Source: Plastoroseomonas hellenica
GTDB lineage: Bacteria > Pseudomonadota > Alphaproteobacteria > Acetobacterales > Acetobacteraceae
Reading direction: 5' to 3'
DNA length: 64,000 bases
Assembly (NCBI RefSeq): GCF_018129085.1
Contig: NZ_JAAGBB010000001.1
Coordinates: forward strand, 62,001-126,000
This document shows positions 8,541-17,829 of the stretch, piece after piece; position 1 is the stretch's first letter; each line of letters begins with the position of its first letter. The position numbers and the translations under genes were made by a program. A model generated the notes under the pieces. The model was not told where the DNA came from and searched no databases. It worked only from the letters and a program-made list of their open reading frames with translations.

Positions 8541-9341
8541 ATGCCCGGGCGCTTCGGCCGCGGCCTGCTCACGACGCTGTTCGGTGCCTTCGTGCTGTTC
8601 CTTTATGGGCCGACGCTCACCATCATGGTGCTGTCCTTCCAGGGGCCGGATGGCGGGCTCACCTTCCCGATGAACGGGGTGTCGCTGCACTGGTTCGGGC
8701 GGCTGTTCGAGCAGCAGGCGGTCGGTGACTTCGGTGCCTCGGTCACCCGCTCGCTCATTCTCGCGGCGCTGGTCACGGCAGCGACGGTGGTGATCTCGCT
8801 TTCCGCCGGCATGGCTTTCCGGCGCCGCTTTACGGGATCGGCGCTGCTGTTCTATCTCACCATCAGCAGCCTCATCCTGCCTTCGATCCTGGTCGGCCTC
8901 GGCATCGGCCTGTCCTTCAATCAGGCGGAGCTGGAGCCCAGCTGGTGGGGCTCGGCCCTGGGGGCGCAGCTCACCTGGACGCTGCCCTTCGGCCTGCTCA
9001 TCATGCTCGCCGTCTTCAACCGCTTCGACCACGCCTGGGAAGAAGCGGCGCGCGACCTCGGCGCGACATCCTGGCAGAGCTTCGCCCATGTGGTGCTGCC
9101 GATCGTGGCGCCGAGCGTGATCGGCATCGCGCTGTTCGGCTTCACCCTCTCCTTCGACGAATTTGCGCGCACGTTGCTGACCGCCGGCACTGACAACACC
9201 TTGCCGCTCGAGATCCTCGGCATGACGACGACGGTGACGACACCGGTGCTCTACGCGCTCGGCAGCATGAGCACGCTGCTCTCCTTCCTGGTGATCGGCT
9301 TGGCGCTGCTCGGGCTGCTGCGCTACCGGGCCAGAGCATGA
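8541..9341 (+). CDS. ABC importer permease, PotC-like
   Basis: A 266-residue second permease of the polyamine-type importer. The EAA loop WEEAARDLGATSWQSFAHVVLPIVAPSVI is intact, with hydrophobic helices before and after it. It starts 4 nt after the first permease stop. The last codons and the TGA lie inside the first arm of a palindromic repeat, so the C-terminus (RYRARA) may have been reset by the repeat. Confidence 0.92.
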   Translation: MPGRFGRGLLTTLFGAFVLFLYGPTLTIMVLSFQGPDGGLTFPMNGVSLHWFGRLFEQQAVGDFGASVTRSLILAALVTAATVVISLSAGMAFRRRFTGSALLFYLTISSLILPSILVGLGIGLSFNQAELEPSWWGSALGAQLTWTLPFGLLIMLAVFNRFDHAWEEAARDLGATSWQSFAHVVLPIVAPSVIGIALFGFTLSFDEFARTLLTAGTDNTLPLEILGMTTTVTTPVLYALGSMSTLLSFLVIGLALLGLLRYRARA

Positions 9342-9379
9342 TCGCTTGAGGTCGAATCACCGAAAAGCGTGGATCATGC
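9336..9379. repeat. Imperfect palindromic repeat unit A (REP-like)
   Basis: GCATGATCGCTT at 9336-9347 pairs with AAGC-GTG-GATCATGC at 9365-9379: 12 pairs with a 3-nt bulge. The first arm contains the stop codon of the PotC-like gene. Unit B, with the same GCATGATCGC core, follows after 13 bp. Repeats of this form are spread between genes in many alphaproteobacteria, so this is most likely a REP-like element rather than a gene-specific signal. Confidence 0.65.
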
Positions 9380-9392
9380 GATCCAACAAAGT

Positions 9393-9435
9393 GCCTGGGC
9401 ATGATCGCTTCAGCTTGAGGCGATCATGCCCAGGC
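9393..9435. repeat. Perfect 16-bp palindromic repeat unit B, likely bidirectional terminator
   Basis: GCCTGGGCATGATCGC at 9393-9408 and its exact reverse complement at 9420-9435 enclose an 11-nt loop; in RNA the stem can grow by three more pairs, one of them G-U. It sits between the convergent PotC-like gene and an M20 peptidase gene, so it can form on both transcripts and probably limits read-through or protects 3' ends. There is no T-run on either side. Confidence 0.75.
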
Positions 9436-9458
9436 GTGGCGGCTGAGGCCGTCCACCC

Positions 9459-10607
9459 TCAACGCAGCGTCTGCAGCAGGTGCAGCAGCAAGGTGCCACG
9501 CGGCACGATGGTCGCGATGTCCAGGAACTCGTCATTGGTGTGCGACCCGCCGCCGAAAGGCCCGAGCCCATCCAGCACGGCGGCAAAGGGGATGCAGAAC
9601 TGGCCGTCGGAGCCGCCCGAGCCTTCCCCGGTCGGCAAATCCTGCAGCTCGAAGCCGATATCCGCCGCAAGTCCGCGTGCCTGTTCGAACAGCGCCGCCA
9701 CGTCCGGCCGTTCCTGCTTGGTATAGGGGAAGCGGTTCATCCCGCCGGTGACGGTCAGGGTCACGTCCGGGGTCACAGGCTGCAGGCCCTCGATGCGGGC
9801 CACCATCTCCACCGCATCGGCCATGGTCGGCACCCGCAGGTCGATGCTGGCGGCCGCATGCTCCGGCACGACATTGGCTGCGGTGCCGCCCTCTATCATC
9901 CCGACGCTGACGGTGATGCCGCGGTCGTAGTCCGTCATGCTCTCGAGTGCAATGATCTGGTGCGCCAGCTCCTTCACCGCGCTGCGGCCCTGCTTGTGCG
10001 CGCTGCCGGAATGCGCGGGCCTGCCCTGCACAGTCAGGTCGAAGCGCGCCAGCCCCTTGCGCGAGGTGACGACGCGGCCGCCGCCACGCGCGGCTTCCAG
10101 TACCAGCGCATACTTCGCGCGCTTCGCTTCCGCCTCGATCAGTGGGCGGGAGCTCTGGCTGCCGACCTCCTCGTCGGCGACATAGACGATGGTGAGCGGC
10201 AAGGGTGTCCTGGTTCCGGTCTCCAGCAGGCGGCGCAGCGCGGCGAAGCAGGCATGCGCGCCGGCCTTCATGTCGTTGATGCCGGGGCCGTGGGCGCGGC
10301 CGGCTTCCGTGCGGATCGGGTTGCGCGCCAGACTGCCAATTGGATGCACGGTGTCGAGATGGCCGAGCATGACGATGCCGCGCTCGTTCGACCCGGCATT
10401 CCAAGGCGCCCGCACCACCAGATGGTCGCCGCGGCCGAGGGTGCCGGGCACCCGCTCCACGGTCGCGCCGATGCCCTCGCAATCGGTCTGCACGCGATCC
10501 ATCAGCCGGTTCACCGCAATGGCATCGGAGGTCGGGCTTTCCAGCGCCACCCAGGCGTTCAGCCCTTCCAGGAAGCGTTCCGGGGTGTCGAATGCGAGCA
10601 GAGTCAC
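9459..10607 (-). CDS. M20 family metallopeptidase, carboxypeptidase G2-like
   Basis: A 382-residue zinc-dependent hydrolase of family M20A. The usual metal and catalytic segments are all present: GHLDTVHP, GPGINDMKAG with the bridging Asp, ADEEVGS with the catalytic Glu pair, Glu in LVLEAARGG, and a C-terminal GGSHTNDEF with the last His. A dimerisation domain lies between about 180 and 290 (GRPAHSGSAHKQGRSAVKEL). There is no signal peptide, so it acts in the cytoplasm. It is the last gene of a dipeptide-type ABC operon, 10 bp after the second ATPase, and probably hydrolyses the imported peptide or acyl-amino acid. The exact substrate is unknown. Confidence 0.92.
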   Translation of the reverse strand: MTLLAFDTPERFLEGLNAWVALESPTSDAIAVNRLMDRVQTDCEGIGATVERVPGTLGRGDHLVVRAPWNAGSNERGIVMLGHLDTVHPIGSLARNPIRTEAGRAHGPGINDMKAGAHACFAALRRLLETGTRTPLPLTIVYVADEEVGSQSSRPLIEAEAKRAKYALVLEAARGGGRVVTSRKGLARFDLTVQGRPAHSGSAHKQGRSAVKELAHQIIALESMTDYDRGITVSVGMIEGGTAANVVPEHAAASIDLRVPTMADAVEMVARIEGLQPVTPDVTLTVTGGMNRFPYTKQERPDVAALFEQARGLAADIGFELQDLPTGEGSGGSDGQFCIPFAAVLDGLGPFGGGSHTNDEFLDIATIVPRGTLLLHLLQTLR

Positions 10608-10617
10608 GACGTCTCCT

Positions 10618-11601
10618 TCAGGCGGCTTGATGCTGATCTTGGCCGGTCAGGTGGCAGGCGGCGCGGCCGCCGCCCGGGCAAGGGAGCAACGCCGGCGCCT
10701 CGCGCGCGCAGCGTTCGAACACCGCCGGGCAGCGCGGGTGGAAGGCGCAGCCGGAGGGCAGCGCCAGCGGATTGGGAAAGACGGTGCCGAGCCGCATTGC
10801 CGGCAGACCGAGCGACGGATCCGGTGTGAGCGCGGAAGCGAGCAGCGCCGCCGTATAGGGGTGCTGCGGCGCGCCGAGGACGCGGCCGGCCTCACCCTCC
10901 TCCACCACCCGGCCGAGATACATCGCGGCCACCCGTCCCGCGAGCATGTGCACCACCGCGAGGTTGTGGCTGATGAAGAGGTAGGAGAGGCCGAGCCGTT
11001 CCTTGAGATCGAGCAGCAGGTTCAGGATCTGCGCCTGCACCGAGACATCGAGCGCCGAGGTCGGCTCGTCGCAGACCACGAGGGTGGGGCGCAGCACGAG
11101 GGCGCGGGCGATCGCCACGCGCTGCCGCTGCCCACCCGAGAGCTGCGACGGAAAGGCCTCCGCATGGCGTGGCGCCAGGCCGACGAGCCCCAGCATCTCC
11201 GCGACCGCGTCGCGCCGCTCGGCCACGGTGCCGACACCGTGCACGATCAGCGGCAGGCCGATGATGGATGCGACGTCCCGCCGTGGGTTCAGCGAGGAAT
11301 AGGGATCCTGGAACACCGGCTGCACGAGGCGTCCGCGCTCCAGCCGACCGAGGCTGGCGATCGGCCGGCCATCGAGCAGCACCTCGCCCTCACTCGGCGC
11401 TTCCAGCCCGAGGATCATACGCGCCAGCGTGGATTTGCCGCAGCCGGATTCGCCGACCAGCCCCAGCACCTCGCCACGCTCCACTCGCAGCGACACGCCG
11501 GCGACCGCGGTCAGCGTCCGCCGGCGCGCCATCAGCCCGCCGCCGACGCCGTAGCGCTTGTGCACGCCGCGCAGCTCCAGGATGGGCGAGGCGGCGTTCA
11601 T
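10618..11601 (-). CDS. Oligopeptide/dipeptide ABC importer ATPase, OppF/DppF-like
   Basis: A 327-residue ATPase of the peptide-importer family. Walker [11 protein letters not shown]-loop [13 protein letters not shown], signature [15 protein letters not shown] and Walker [12 protein letters not shown] are intact. The C-terminal Opp/Dpp cysteine region ([19 protein letters not shown]), which in the family can hold an iron-sulfur cluster, is present. It overlaps the OppD-like gene by 4 nt. Confidence 0.93.
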   Translation of the reverse strand: MNAASPILELRGVHKRYGVGGGLMARRRTLTAVAGVSLRVERGEVLGLVGESGCGKSTLARMILGLEAPSEGEVLLDGRPIASLGRLERGRLVQPVFQDPYSSLNPRRDVASIIGLPLIVHGVGTVAERRDAVAEMLGLVGLAPRHAEAFPSQLSGGQRQRVAIARALVLRPTLVVCDEPTSALDVSVQAQILNLLLDLKERLGLSYLFISHNLAVVHMLAGRVAAMYLGRVVEEGEAGRVLGAPQHPYTAALLASALTPDPSLGLPAMRLGTVFPNPLALPSGCAFHPRCPAVFERCAREAPALLPCPGGGRAACHLTGQDQHQAA

Positions 11602-12596
11602 GCGGCGCGCTCCAGCGCATTCTCGGGCAGCACGCAGCGCCAGGCATGACCTTCGGCATCGCCGCGCACCGCCACCGGCTCGGTGCAGGCCGGCATGGCA
11701 TGGGGGCAGCGGCCACGAAAGGCGCAGCCCTGCATGTCGCCCACCAGCGATGGCACCAGCCCGGGAATGGTGCCGAGCCGCGTGCCGGGCGGGGTGCGGC
11801 CCGGCTGCGGGATGCAGTCCATCAGCCCGCGCGTATAGGGGTGGCGGGGCGCATCGAAGACCACCGCGGCCGAGCCTTCCTCCACCACCTCGCCGGCATA
11901 CATCACCGCCACGCGGTCGGCGATGCGCGCCACGATGCCGAGGTCATGGGTGACCAGCACCAGCGCCATCCGCATCTCCCGCTGCAACTCCGCCAGAAGC
12001 TGCAGGATGCCGAGCTGGATGGTGGCATCGAGCGCCGTGGTCGGCTCATCCGCCAGCAGCAGGTCGGGGCCGCACATCAGCGCCATGGCGATCACCACGC
12101 GCTGCCGGAGCCCGCCGGAGAGCTGGTGCGGGTATTGCCCCAGCCGCCCGGCAGCGCCCGCGATGCCAACCCGCTCCAGCAGCGCCACGGCGCGGTCGCG
12201 CGCGCTGCGCCGATTGCCCTTGCCATGGCGAAGGAAGGTCTCGGTGAGCTGGTCTCCGATGGTGAGCGAGGGGTTCAGGCAGGTCATCGGATCCTGGAAG
12301 ATCATCGCCATGCGGTCGCCGCGCAGCGCGCGCAGCCGGCTGGCCGGCGCGCGCAGCAAATCCTCGCCCGCGAAACTCAGCCGCTCCGCCCGGCGCGCGG
12401 CGATCGCCGGCAGCAGCCCCATGAGCGCCAGCGATGTGAGCGATTTGCCGCAGCCGCTTTCGCCCACGATGCAGAGCGTTTCGCCGCGGCGCGCGGTCAG
12501 CGACACGCCGCGCACCGCATGCAGCATGCCGCCTGGCGTCGGGATGTCCACCTCGAGGTTCTGGACATCCAGCACGATGTCGCCGGCGCCGCTCAT
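11598..12596 (-). CDS. Oligopeptide/dipeptide ABC importer ATPase, OppD/DppD-like
   Basis: A 332-residue partner ATPase. Walker A is GESGCGKSL, the Q-loop MIFQDPMTCLNPSL, the signature LSGGLRQRVVIAMAL and Walker B LLLADEPTTALD. The C-terminal GCAFRGRCPHAMPAC segment is the family's cysteine-rich tail. The ATG at 12596 overlaps the permease stop by 4 nt (ATGA); the frame is open further upstream but that part only mirrors the permease gene. Confidence 0.93.
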   Translation of the reverse strand: MSGAGDIVLDVQNLEVDIPTPGGMLHAVRGVSLTARRGETLCIVGESGCGKSLTSLALMGLLPAIAARRAERLSFAGEDLLRAPASRLRALRGDRMAMIFQDPMTCLNPSLTIGDQLTETFLRHGKGNRRSARDRAVALLERVGIAGAAGRLGQYPHQLSGGLRQRVVIAMALMCGPDLLLADEPTTALDATIQLGILQLLAELQREMRMALVLVTHDLGIVARIADRVAVMYAGEVVEEGSAAVVFDAPRHPYTRGLMDCIPQPGRTPPGTRLGTIPGLVPSLVGDMQGCAFRGRCPHAMPACTEPVAVRGDAEGHAWRCVLPENALERAA

Positions 12597-13519
12597 GACC
12601 GGCCCTCGGGCGCCGTAATGTCGCGAATGCCGTCGCCCAGCAGGTTGATCGCCAGCACCAGCAGGCAGATCGCAGCCCCCGGCAGCATGATCATCCAGGG
12701 CTCGAAGAGCATGAACTCCTTCGCCTCGCTGACCATCAGCCCCCAGGAGGGCAGCGGTGGCTGCACCCCGAGGCCGAGGAAGGAGAGCGCCGCCTCCAGA
12801 AGGATCGCCTGCGCCATCTCGTAGCTGGCGATGACGACGAGGCCGGAGAGGACATTGGGCAGCACCTCGCCCCAGAGGATGCGCGGCACCGAACAGCCAA
12901 TGGCGCGCGCGGCGGTGATGTATTCGCGCCCACGCACCTGCATGGTGGCGCTGCGCATCACCACGGCAAAGCGGTCCCACAGGAGCAGCCCGAGCACCAG
13001 CACCACCACCTGCAGCGACCCGCCCAGCACCGCGACGACCGCGAGCGCCACCATAACGACGGGCAGAGAGAGGCGCGTGGTCACCAGGAAGGACACCACC
13101 ATGTCGGTGCGGCCGCCGAAATAGCCGGCCGCGATGCCAAGCACGGTGCCGATCACGCCGGAGACCAGCATGGTGAAGAAACCGATCAGTAGCGAGATGC
13201 GCGCCCCGTAGATCAGCCGCGAGAGGTAGTCGCGCCCGAGATTGTCGGTGCCCAGCAGATGGGCAGGATCCGACCGTTCCGCATCCACGAAGGCGGGCGG
13301 CGTCATGCGGGTGTCGAGCGACTGCTCATAGGGATCATGCGGTGCGACCAGCGGTGCCGCGACCGCCATGATCGCGATGAGGCCGAGCACCAGCGCCGCC
13401 ACGACCAGGCCGGGATTGCCCAGCATGCGCCGCCAGAGCCGGCGCTGCGGCATCGGCGCTGCCGCGTGGGCGGGCAGGGCGGCATCGGCGATGGCGGAGG
13501 CAGCGGGGATCGGGTCCAT
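12593..13519 (-). CDS. Peptide ABC importer permease, DppC-like
   Basis: A 308-residue permease with a polar N-terminal tail and six hydrophobic helices. HLLGTDNLGRDYLSRLIYGARISL (about 91-114) is the DppC/OppC hallmark. The EAA loop reads YITAARAIGCSVPRILWGEVLPNVLSGL, and SFLGLGVQPPLPSWGLM near the C-terminus is characteristic. It follows the DppB-like gene by 9 nt. Confidence 0.93.
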   Translation of the reverse strand: MDPIPAASAIADAALPAHAAAPMPQRRLWRRMLGNPGLVVAALVLGLIAIMAVAAPLVAPHDPYEQSLDTRMTPPAFVDAERSDPAHLLGTDNLGRDYLSRLIYGARISLLIGFFTMLVSGVIGTVLGIAAGYFGGRTDMVVSFLVTTRLSLPVVMVALAVVAVLGGSLQVVVLVLGLLLWDRFAVVMRSATMQVRGREYITAARAIGCSVPRILWGEVLPNVLSGLVVIASYEMAQAILLEAALSFLGLGVQPPLPSWGLMVSEAKEFMLFEPWMIMLPGAAICLLVLAINLLGDGIRDITAPEGRS

Positions 13520-13528
13520 CTCAGGCTC

Positions 13529-14446
13529 TCATCCTTCCCGGATGCGCGGGTCGAGCCACGCGTTCAGCAGATCCGACACCAGGGTCAGCAGCACATAGAA
13601 CAGCGCAACCACCAGCAGGATGCCCTGCACCACCGGGAAGTCCTTGCGCGAGATCGCTTCCCAGGCGAGGTAGCCGATGCCCTGCAACGCGAAAACCGTC
13701 TCGATCACCACCGAGCCGGAGAGCATGTTGCCGAACTGGACGGAGGCGAGCGCCACCACCGGCGCCACCGCATTGCGCAGCGCGTGCTTCACCAGCACCA
13801 CATGCACCGGCAGCCCCTTGGCATGGGCGGTGCGGATGTAATCCGCCCCCAGCACCTCCACCATGCCGGCGCGGGTCAGCCGCATCAGCACCGGGGTCGA
13901 GAACCAGCCGAGCGCCACCGCCGGCATTACGAAATTGGCGAGGCTTTCGGTGCCGGAGACCGGCAGCCAGCCGAGCGTCAGCCCGAAGAAGAAGATCAGC
14001 AGCAGCGCGAACCAGAAGGACGGCATCGCCTGCCCCAGCACCGCAATCCCAAGGGCTGTGCGATCGATCCAGGTATTGCGCCACATCGCTGCCACGACGC
14101 CGAGCGGGAGCGAGAGTAGCAGCGCGATGACCAGCCCGAGGCCCGCCAGGATCGCGGTGTTCGGTAGCCGGTCCAGGATCAGATTCGCGACGCTTTCCGG
14201 ATAGAACAGCGAACGCCCGAGATCGCCGGAGAGCGAGCGCAGCAGCCATTCGCCATATTGGACGACCAGGGGACGGTCGAGCCCGTAGAGCGAGCGGATG
14301 CGTTCGATCTCGGCCGGCGCTGCCTCCTCCCCGGCCAGCGTGGTGGCGAGATCGCCGGAGACCCGCAGCAGCAGGAAGGCGATGGCCGAGACCGCGAGGG
14401 CGACGGCCAGCGCCAGCAGCAGCCGCCTGGCGGCGAAACGCAGCAC
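13529..14446 (-). CDS. Peptide ABC importer permease, DppB-like
   Basis: A 305-residue permease of the DppB/OppB type. It opens with a membrane helix, then an extended periplasmic segment with YGLDRPLVVQYGEWL and GDLGRSLFY, both family signatures. The EAA region is YIRTAHAKGLPVHVVLVKHALRNAVAPVV, followed by FGNMLSGSVVIETVFALQGIGYL. It follows the binding-protein gene by 12 nt. Confidence 0.93.
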   Translation of the reverse strand: MLRFAARRLLLALAVALAVSAIAFLLLRVSGDLATTLAGEEAAPAEIERIRSLYGLDRPLVVQYGEWLLRSLSGDLGRSLFYPESVANLILDRLPNTAILAGLGLVIALLLSLPLGVVAAMWRNTWIDRTALGIAVLGQAMPSFWFALLLIFFFGLTLGWLPVSGTESLANFVMPAVALGWFSTPVLMRLTRAGMVEVLGADYIRTAHAKGLPVHVVLVKHALRNAVAPVVALASVQFGNMLSGSVVIETVFALQGIGYLAWEAISRKDFPVVQGILLVVALFYVLLTLVSDLLNAWLDPRIREG

Positions 14447-14458
14447 GGGGCTGGGACC

Positions 14459-15982
14459 TCAGCGGCGCCAGCGCGCTTCGAAGAAGCGGGGCACTTCGTC
14501 GGCGGAGGGGCGGAACTCCAGTTGGCTGTTGAAGGCGTAAGTCAGCGGGAAGGTCCACATCGGCAGCCAGTAGGCCTGTTCGGTGATGCGCCGGATCGCC
14601 GGGGCATAGGCGGCCAGCCGCACCTGCGGGTCGGTCGAGCTGTCGCCGCGGCGCAGCAGCGCCGCGACATCGGGGTCGCGCGCCATGTCGTTCGGCGTGC
14701 CGCCGAAGAAATAGGAGGTGATGGCCGCGACATCGTAGAGCGACGTCGATCCCCAGGCAGCCATGTTGAGGCGCACATTGCCGGCCCGGACCTCCGAGGA
14801 GGAGGTGTCGGCCTGCACCCAATTGAGGCGGGCACGAATGCCGACGGCGCGGAGCTGGCCGATCACGGCTTCCACCCAGGGCCGCTCGCGATAGGCCATC
14901 AGCGATACCTCGAACCCGTCCGGATAGCCGGCCTCGGCCAGCAGCGCGCGGGCGCGGGCGGGGCTGTAGTCGTAGCGGGTGATCCCTTCCTGGGTGCAGC
15001 CGAACTGCTCCGGATGGCAGGGCGTGTGCAGCACCTGCGCGCCCTCGCCGACCAGGTTGCGCACGATGCCGACGCGATCGATCGCGTGCGCGACCGCCTG
15101 GCGCACGCGGAGATCGGTCATCGGATTGTTCTCACGTCCCGTGCGGCCGCCGGCATCCATGCCCATGTAGACGATGCGCACCGTCTCACCGCTGACGATG
15201 GTCAGGTTGCGCCGGGTGCTGAGGTTGCGCGCCTGGTCCGGCAGCACGCGCCAGATCCAGTCGAGGCCGCCGGTCAGGAGCTCGGCAATCCGGGTATTGC
15301 CTTCGGGGATGCGGCGGAAGATCAGGCGCTCGATCGCCGGCTGGCCCTTGGCGCCGCCGAAATAGCGGTCGAAGCGCTGCAACACGGTCTGCCGTCCGGG
15401 CGCCAGCTCCGCCACACGATAGGGGCCGGTGCCCACCGGCTCGCGCGCCATGCCCTCCAGCCCGACCCGCTTCAGATAGTCGCTCGGCATCACCACCACA
15501 TTGGTCAGGTATTCCTGCCAAGGGCCGTAAGGCTCCTTCATGATGAGGCGGACGGTGCGCGCATCCACAACCTCCGCGCGCGACAGCCAGGCGACGCGCT
15601 GGAAGTTCACGATCCTATTGGCGGGATCGAGCATGATATTGACCGTGTCGGCCACGTCCTGCGCATCCACCACTTCGCCGTTATGGGCGGTGATGCCGTC
15701 GCGCATGCGCAGCTCGATCGTGGTGTCGTCCACCAGCCGCACCGATTCCGCCAAATGCATGCGGTACTCGCCGGTCGCCGGATCGCGATAGGTGGGAGCA
15801 TCCCAGATCAGGTAGCCCATCACCACGCCTTCGCGGACGGTGTTCTGATAGGGGATGATGTTGGCGGGCTCGCTGTCGGAAGCCCAGCGCAGGGTATTGT
15901 CGGCGGGACCTGCCTGCACGGCGGCGATGCCGATGCTGCACAGCAATGCGGCGGCAGCGGCGATACGCGCGATGACGCTCAT
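14459..15982 (-). CDS. Peptide-type ABC importer substrate-binding protein (family 5, DppA-like)
   Basis: A 507-residue periplasmic protein of the SBP family 5. A Sec signal (MSVIARIAAAAALLCSIGIAAVQA) is followed by NTLRWASDSEPANIIPY. Family segments include ITAHNGEVVDAQDVADTVNIM, PVGTGPYRVAELAPG and VRQAVAHAIDRVGIVRNLV. The start at 15982 is preceded by AGGGAGATG; a longer open frame upstream is not supported. It is the first gene of a six-gene minus-strand operon. The ligand may be a short peptide or another amino-acid derivative, given the M20 peptidase at the operon end. Confidence 0.92.
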   Translation of the reverse strand: MSVIARIAAAAALLCSIGIAAVQAGPADNTLRWASDSEPANIIPYQNTVREGVVMGYLIWDAPTYRDPATGEYRMHLAESVRLVDDTTIELRMRDGITAHNGEVVDAQDVADTVNIMLDPANRIVNFQRVAWLSRAEVVDARTVRLIMKEPYGPWQEYLTNVVVMPSDYLKRVGLEGMAREPVGTGPYRVAELAPGRQTVLQRFDRYFGGAKGQPAIERLIFRRIPEGNTRIAELLTGGLDWIWRVLPDQARNLSTRRNLTIVSGETVRIVYMGMDAGGRTGRENNPMTDLRVRQAVAHAIDRVGIVRNLVGEGAQVLHTPCHPEQFGCTQEGITRYDYSPARARALLAEAGYPDGFEVSLMAYRERPWVEAVIGQLRAVGIRARLNWVQADTSSSEVRAGNVRLNMAAWGSTSLYDVAAITSYFFGGTPNDMARDPDVAALLRRGDSSTDPQVRLAAYAPAIRRITEQAYWLPMWTFPLTYAFNSQLEFRPSADEVPRFFEARWRR

Positions 15983-16096
15983 GTTCACATCTCCCTGGAC
16001 GGGGAACGGTAGTCCGTCGTTCCTCGCTGTCAACGCTTTCGCGCCCCGCATGGCAATGCAATCATCGGACCACGCAGCGGATCGGGGAGGCCAGCG

Positions 16097-17521
16097 ATGT
16101 CGGGCAGCAATGACAGGGGCGACCGCGACGGCGCGATCGCGCGCGCGCATGGCTACTTCGACGACGGCCGCTACCTCGCGTCGCTCCGCCGCCTGGTTGC
16201 GGTGCCGACCGAGAGCCAGATGGCGGGCAGCGCCGATGCGCTGCGCCGCTACTGCAGCGACGCGCTGCCGCCCGAATTCGATGGGCTCGGCTTCGAGGTC
16301 GCGGTGCTGGAAAACCCGCGTGCCGGCCGCGGCCCGGTCATGCTGGCCACCCGCATTGAGGATCCGGCGCTCCCGACCGTGCTGATCTATGGCCATGGCG
16401 ACGTGGTCCGTGGCCTGCCGGAGAAATGGCGCGCCGGCCTCGACCCCTGGAGCATCGCGGTGGAGGGCGACCGCTGGTATGGCCGCGGCACGGTCGACAA
16501 CAAGGGCCAGCACCTGATCGCGATCCAGGCGCTGCGCGCCGTGATCGAGGAACGCGGCTATCTCGGCTTCAACGCCAAGGTCTTTGTCGAGACCGGGGAG
16601 GAGGCGGGGTCGCCTGGCCTCCGCGACCTGATGCAGCGGGACGCGGCGCGGCTCACCGCCGATGCGTTCATCGGCCTCGACGGTCCGCGCCAGGCGACCT
16701 TCCTGCCGGACCTGAAGCTCGGCGCGCGCGGCGGCGTCGCTTTCGACCTGGTCGTGAAGCTGCGCGAGCACGCGGCGCATTCCGGCCACTGGGGCGGTGT
16801 GCTGGCCGACCCTGGCTTCATCCTGGCGCATGCGCTGTCCTCCATCGTCACCCGCCAGGGCCGCATCCTGGTCGCTGGCTGGCTGCCGGCCTCGGTGCCG
16901 GAATCGGTGCGCCGCGCCTGCAATGACCTGGTCCTGGAAGCGGTGCCCGGCACGCCGGTGCCCGATCCCGGCTGGGGCGAGCCAGACATGAGCGTGACGG
17001 AGCGCATCTTCGCCTGGACCAGCGTCATCGTGCTGGCTTTCATCACGGGACACCCGGACGCACCGACCAATGCTGTGCAGCCGGAGGCACGGGCGCGGCT
17101 GCAGGTGCGGCACACGGTCGATGTGAAGGGCGGTGAGATCATGCCGGCGCTGCGCCGCCACCTCGACGCCCAGGGCTTCCCGGAGGTGCAGATCGTCCCG
17201 GTGATGGAGCGCGACATGTTCAGTGCCTCCCGCACCGATCCTGACGATCCCTGGGTGCGGATGGTCGCCGCGTCCATGCAGCGGACCTGCGGCCGGGCGC
17301 CGAACATCGTGCCGAACTCCTCGGGCTCCAACCCGTCCGACATCTTCATGGAGGAGCTCGGCGTGCCGGTGATGTGGATTCCGAACAGCTATGCCGGCTG
17401 CAACCAGCATGGACCGGACGAGCACGCCCTGGCCCCATTGCTGCGCGAAGGCCTGGGGCTGATGGCCGGTATCTGGTGGGACATCGGCGGCGGCCACGCG
17501 CCCAAGCGCCCGCCCCGCTAA
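16097..17521 (+). CDS. M20 family metallopeptidase (dipeptidase-like)
   Basis: A 474-residue M20 hydrolase of the larger dipeptidase-like subgroup. Zinc-site segments are YGHGDVV, GRGTVDNKGQ, ETGEEAGS, a GLDGPR Asp region and a C-terminal CNQHGPDEH. The dimerisation part contains HSGHWGGVL. ATG at 16097 follows GGGGAGG. It is divergent from the dipeptide ABC operon and separated by 114 bp. Two different M20 enzymes thus flank one importer, which suggests stepwise breakdown of an imported peptide or conjugate in the cytoplasm. Substrate unknown. Confidence 0.9.
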   Translation: MSGSNDRGDRDGAIARAHGYFDDGRYLASLRRLVAVPTESQMAGSADALRRYCSDALPPEFDGLGFEVAVLENPRAGRGPVMLATRIEDPALPTVLIYGHGDVVRGLPEKWRAGLDPWSIAVEGDRWYGRGTVDNKGQHLIAIQALRAVIEERGYLGFNAKVFVETGEEAGSPGLRDLMQRDAARLTADAFIGLDGPRQATFLPDLKLGARGGVAFDLVVKLREHAAHSGHWGGVLADPGFILAHALSSIVTRQGRILVAGWLPASVPESVRRACNDLVLEAVPGTPVPDPGWGEPDMSVTERIFAWTSVIVLAFITGHPDAPTNAVQPEARARLQVRHTVDVKGGEIMPALRRHLDAQGFPEVQIVPVMERDMFSASRTDPDDPWVRMVAASMQRTCGRAPNIVPNSSGSNPSDIFMEELGVPVMWIPNSYAGCNQHGPDEHALAPLLREGLGLMAGIWWDIGGGHAPKRPPR

Positions 17522-17829
17522 GGCGTGGTGACCTGAAGCGGAATCGCTGAAGGTCTGAATCACGCGATCAAGCATCGGCTTCAGCGCCGGATCCGTGGCA
17601 GCACCACGCGGTTCACCTTGCCGATCCCGGAATGAGCGGCGGCATCGGTGATTGTTGTCGATCATCCCGACTTCCGGGGTATCGTCCGCCGACAGGCCGA
17701 CGGTCGGCGCGATGCAGACGGTGCGTTGCCCTTGGGCAGCGCACCGCATCGGATGGCTGAGCCCGAGTGCGCGTCTTGTCCGCGATGCGCGGATTGGAAA
17801 GAGTACCGGACTTGAGCAACGAGATACCG
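17522..17829. other. 308-bp gap with a degenerate copy of the intergenic repeat
   Basis: No gene is supported here. The stretch about 17535-17570 shares a GAATC...GAA...ATCA-GCGATC pattern with repeat unit A at 9336-9379, so it looks like a decayed member of the same repeat family placed directly after the M20 gene. The remainder (17600-17829) shows no convincing promoter or ORF. Confidence 0.45.

Noticed and set aside
17583-17661. A minus-strand stretch ending GKVNRVVLPRIRR before a stop, resembling a protein tail.
   Set aside because: Only about 26 codons are open and no upstream homologous part is visible; too short to support even a pseudogene.
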